Assembly (NCBI GenBank): GCA_031179305.1
Contig: JAPSHX010000016.1
Location: 23,935-85,194, forward strand
DNA length: 61,260 bases
Origin: Paenarthrobacter sp.
GTDB lineage: Bacteria; Actinomycetota; Actinomycetes; Actinomycetales; Micrococcaceae
Direction: 5' to 3'
The notes below the pieces were generated by a model, which did no database searches, was not told the DNA's origin, and worked only from the letters and a program-made list of their open reading frames with translations. Made by a program: the position numbers and the translations under genes. Shown one piece after another: positions 59,991 to 61,260 of this stretch. Positions within the stretch are counted from its first letter, which is position 1. Every line of letters begins with the position of its first letter.

Positions 59991-60626
59991 TTAGGGCGCC
60001 GCATGCCCACTGACCCATTCAACGAGCGGCCGCAGCACTTCCCAACGCGCTGCGATCCGGTCTTTAGCCGCAGGGGTGGACAGCCAGTCCAGTTGCCCGA
60101 TCTCCTCCCCGGCGGAAAGGGACTTGTGCTTGAGCAACTCAGCACGTGGATGGTCTTTGTCGAAACCCCGGGGAACAGTCTTGAGTTTTTCACCCTCAAT
60201 CGCGAAGCCTGCCGCTGCCACCGAATCGACAATTCCCTGCAGCTCCAAACCGCTATCAGGAGCATCCACTGCGGCCCGGAAACGCGCCAGTTGGGCTGGC
60301 GTGTGGGAGTGGTAGCCGCCGCCGATCAGCAGACCATCGGCACTGATCTGGAGGTAGTATCCGACACCCTCCTGGCTGGCAGCGAACGCGCCTTGGGCCG
60401 TCTTGTACGGTGACTTGTCCTGGGAGAACCTGATGTCCCGGTTGGGTCGGAAGATCTTAGCCGGCCCGAACTGCGGCTCCAGCTCCGAAAGGAGAGCAGT
60501 CAGCGGGCCTTTCACCGCGGCGTCGTACGTTGTCTTGTGCTCCAGCCACCACTCGCGGTTGTTGTTCTCTTCAAGCTCGGCGTAGAAACGGAATGCGGCA
60601 GTAGGGATGCCTTCGAATGTGCTCAT
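59991..60626 (-). CDS. DUF2461 domain protein
   Basis: The 211-residue protein starts at ATG 60626. The pattern FRFYAELEENNNREWWLEHKTTYDA, then PNRDIRFSQDKSPYKTAQGAFAA, GYYLQISADGLLIGGGYHSHTP and PRGFDKDHPRAELLKHKSL, is characteristic of DUF2461 (TIGR02453). The function of the family is unknown. The catalase gene is upstream on the same strand, separated by a terminator. Confidence 0.92.
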   Translation of the reverse strand: MSTFEGIPTAAFRFYAELEENNNREWWLEHKTTYDAAVKGPLTALLSELEPQFGPAKIFRPNRDIRFSQDKSPYKTAQGAFAASQEGVGYYLQISADGLLIGGGYHSHTPAQLARFRAAVDAPDSGLELQGIVDSVAAAGFAIEGEKLKTVPRGFDKDHPRAELLKHKSLSAGEEIGQLDWLSTPAAKDRIAARWEVLRPLVEWVSGHAAP

Positions 60627-60691
60627 ACAAGGATCCTAGGGACGCCGATGCCGGCCCAGCCATAGCGAACCAGGGCTATGTGGAAAACAAA

Positions 60692-60734
60692 AGGAACACC
60701 CCGCCGCGGAGAATATCCGCAACGGGGTGTTCCT
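60692..60734 (-). terminator. Rho-independent terminator of the catalase gene
   Basis: AGGAACACCCCG and CGGGGTGTTCCT form a perfect 12-bp stem around 19 bases. On the minus strand TTTTGTTTT follows the stem. Confidence 0.85.
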
Positions 60735-60758
60735 GGAAATGCAGTAGAGCAGAGACAC

Positions 60759-61260
60759 TTAGAGCTTGTTGGCTGCTTCGGCGTCGGACTCGGTCTGGCC
60801 TGCACCGAGGTTGGCGCGGAGCTTGGCACCGAGCTCGGAGTCAACGTTGGTCCAGTACTGGATGGCGCGTTCCTTGATGTCGGCGTGCTTCACGCCGCCG
60901 ACGGCACCGGTGATGGTGTCCAGGAGGCGGGCCTTTGCGGCGTCATCGTAGACCTCGCGGTACAAGGTACCGGCCTGGCCGAAGTCGTCGTCCTCAGCGT
61001 GCAGGGTGTGGGCGGAGAGGGTGAGCTCGCCGTCGTTCTCCCAGCCACCGGCAGGTGAAGTCGGCTCAACAGCAGCCGGGCCACCCACCGAGTTCGGTGC
61101 GTATACCGGGGTGGAGGGGGAGTTGAACAGGAAACGACCCTGTCCGTCCTGGCTGTAGTTGTTGACCTGGTTCTTCGGCTGGTTCACCGGGATCTGTGCG
61201 TGGTTGGTGCCCACGCGGTAGCGGTGTGCGTCAGCGTAGGAGAAGATGCGGGCCTGCAGC
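60759..61260 (-). CDS. Catalase, C-terminal part (N-terminus beyond the right edge)
   Basis: The reverse frame is open from the right edge to the stop at 60759 (167 codons). It reads LQARIFSYADAHRYRVGTNHAQIPVN in pieces (FSYADAHRYRVGTNH, AQIPVNQPKN), which is the typical haem-catalase segment after the proximal tyrosine (the Tyr of IFSYADA is near the ligand region). The C-terminal tail GAVGGVKHADIKERAIQYWTNVD and SELGAKLRANLG is that of small-subunit catalases of actinobacteria. The enzyme breaks down hydrogen peroxide. Promoter and N-terminus are outside the window. Confidence 0.92.
   Translation of the reverse strand, partial: LQARIFSYADAHRYRVGTNHAQIPVNQPKNQVNNYSQDGQGRFLFNSPSTPVYAPNSVGGPAAVEPTSPAGGWENDGELTLSAHTLHAEDDDFGQAGTLYREVYDDAAKARLLDTITGAVGGVKHADIKERAIQYWTNVDSELGAKLRANLGAGQTESDAEAANKL

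Noticed and set aside
1..61260. tRNA, rRNA, riboswitch, integrase or transposase
   Set aside because: I looked for tRNA-like cloverleaves, T-box or cobalamin motifs and recombinase signatures in the gaps and recognised none. A covariance-model search would be decisive.

Overview
The window is high-GC DNA with the gene content of a soil actinobacterium of the Micrococcaceae, most like Arthrobacter or Paenarthrobacter. The signs are GTG and TTG starts, a menaquinone pathway with a MenJ-type reductase, ferredoxin-dependent sulfite reductase, FprA-type ferredoxin reductases, DUF2510 and DUF6153 proteins, and FadR and PucR regulators. The genus is inferred from gene content and style, not from a database match. 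No rRNA, tRNA, transposase, integrase or CRISPR array was seen.

Layout. 1-2.3 kb: a LacI-family regulator cut by the left edge, a DUF2510 membrane protein and an unrecognised protein. 2.3-16.4 kb: menaquinone genes menC, menD, menF, menG, a menJ-like reductase and a polyprenyl diphosphate synthase. They are interrupted by a PhoX-type phosphatase, a block of 32-bp repeats, a solitary AbiEi/nuclease-like gene and a glutamate-type ABC transporter. 16.4-18.5 kb: a second solitary AbiEi/DUF559 gene in a nest of short repeats, then a SUKH-like gene. 18.5-29.1 kb: sulfur assimilation, with a TRIC channel, a sirohydrochlorin chelatase, sulfite reductase, cysH, cysD, cysN, a homocysteine methyltransferase and an ssuABC-type importer. 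29.2-30.5 kb: a probable copper-responsive DUF305/DUF6153 pair behind a CsoR-like operator. 30.5-40 kb: an RibD/DHFR-fold reductase, a luciferase-like oxidoreductase, an Orn/Lys/Arg decarboxylase with an amino acid permease, a PucR regulator with glutaminase, and an AlkD-like protein. 40-44.5 kb: siroheme synthase, FprA and a metallo-beta-lactamase/rhodanese protein. 44.5-51 kb: an MFS-FadR operon and a GABA catabolism unit (PucR, aminobutyraldehyde dehydrogenase, GabT). 51-58.2 kb: RarD, a second FprA, and a GAF regulator with an aldehyde dehydrogenase, alcohol dehydrogenase and DUF779 operon. 58.3-61.3 kb: an APC permease, DUF2461 and the C-terminal part of a catalase.

How the genes fit together. 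CysG makes sirohydrochlorin and the CbiX-like protein inserts iron. The resulting siroheme serves the sulfite reductase, to which FprA can pass electrons through ferredoxin. CysD/CysN and CysH feed that enzyme and SsuABC brings in organosulfur. The Men proteins and the prenyl synthase build and saturate menaquinone. The GABA unit and the decarboxylase, glutaminase and permease genes point to growth on amino acids and polyamines.

The most unusual signal is the pair of solitary genes at 7987-8940 and 16973-17842. Each encodes an AbiEi-like N-terminal region followed by a PD-(D/E)XK-like nuclease region, and neither has a toxin partner. Each lies inside about five copies of its own short repeat. 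Both have the same CCACATACGRCG element exactly 56 bases upstream of the start codon. I propose that they belong to one family of solitary, repeat-associated elements. Other palindromic elements (5574-6003, 41420-41485, and 22647-22683 inside cysD) show that the genome carries several kinds of small repeats.
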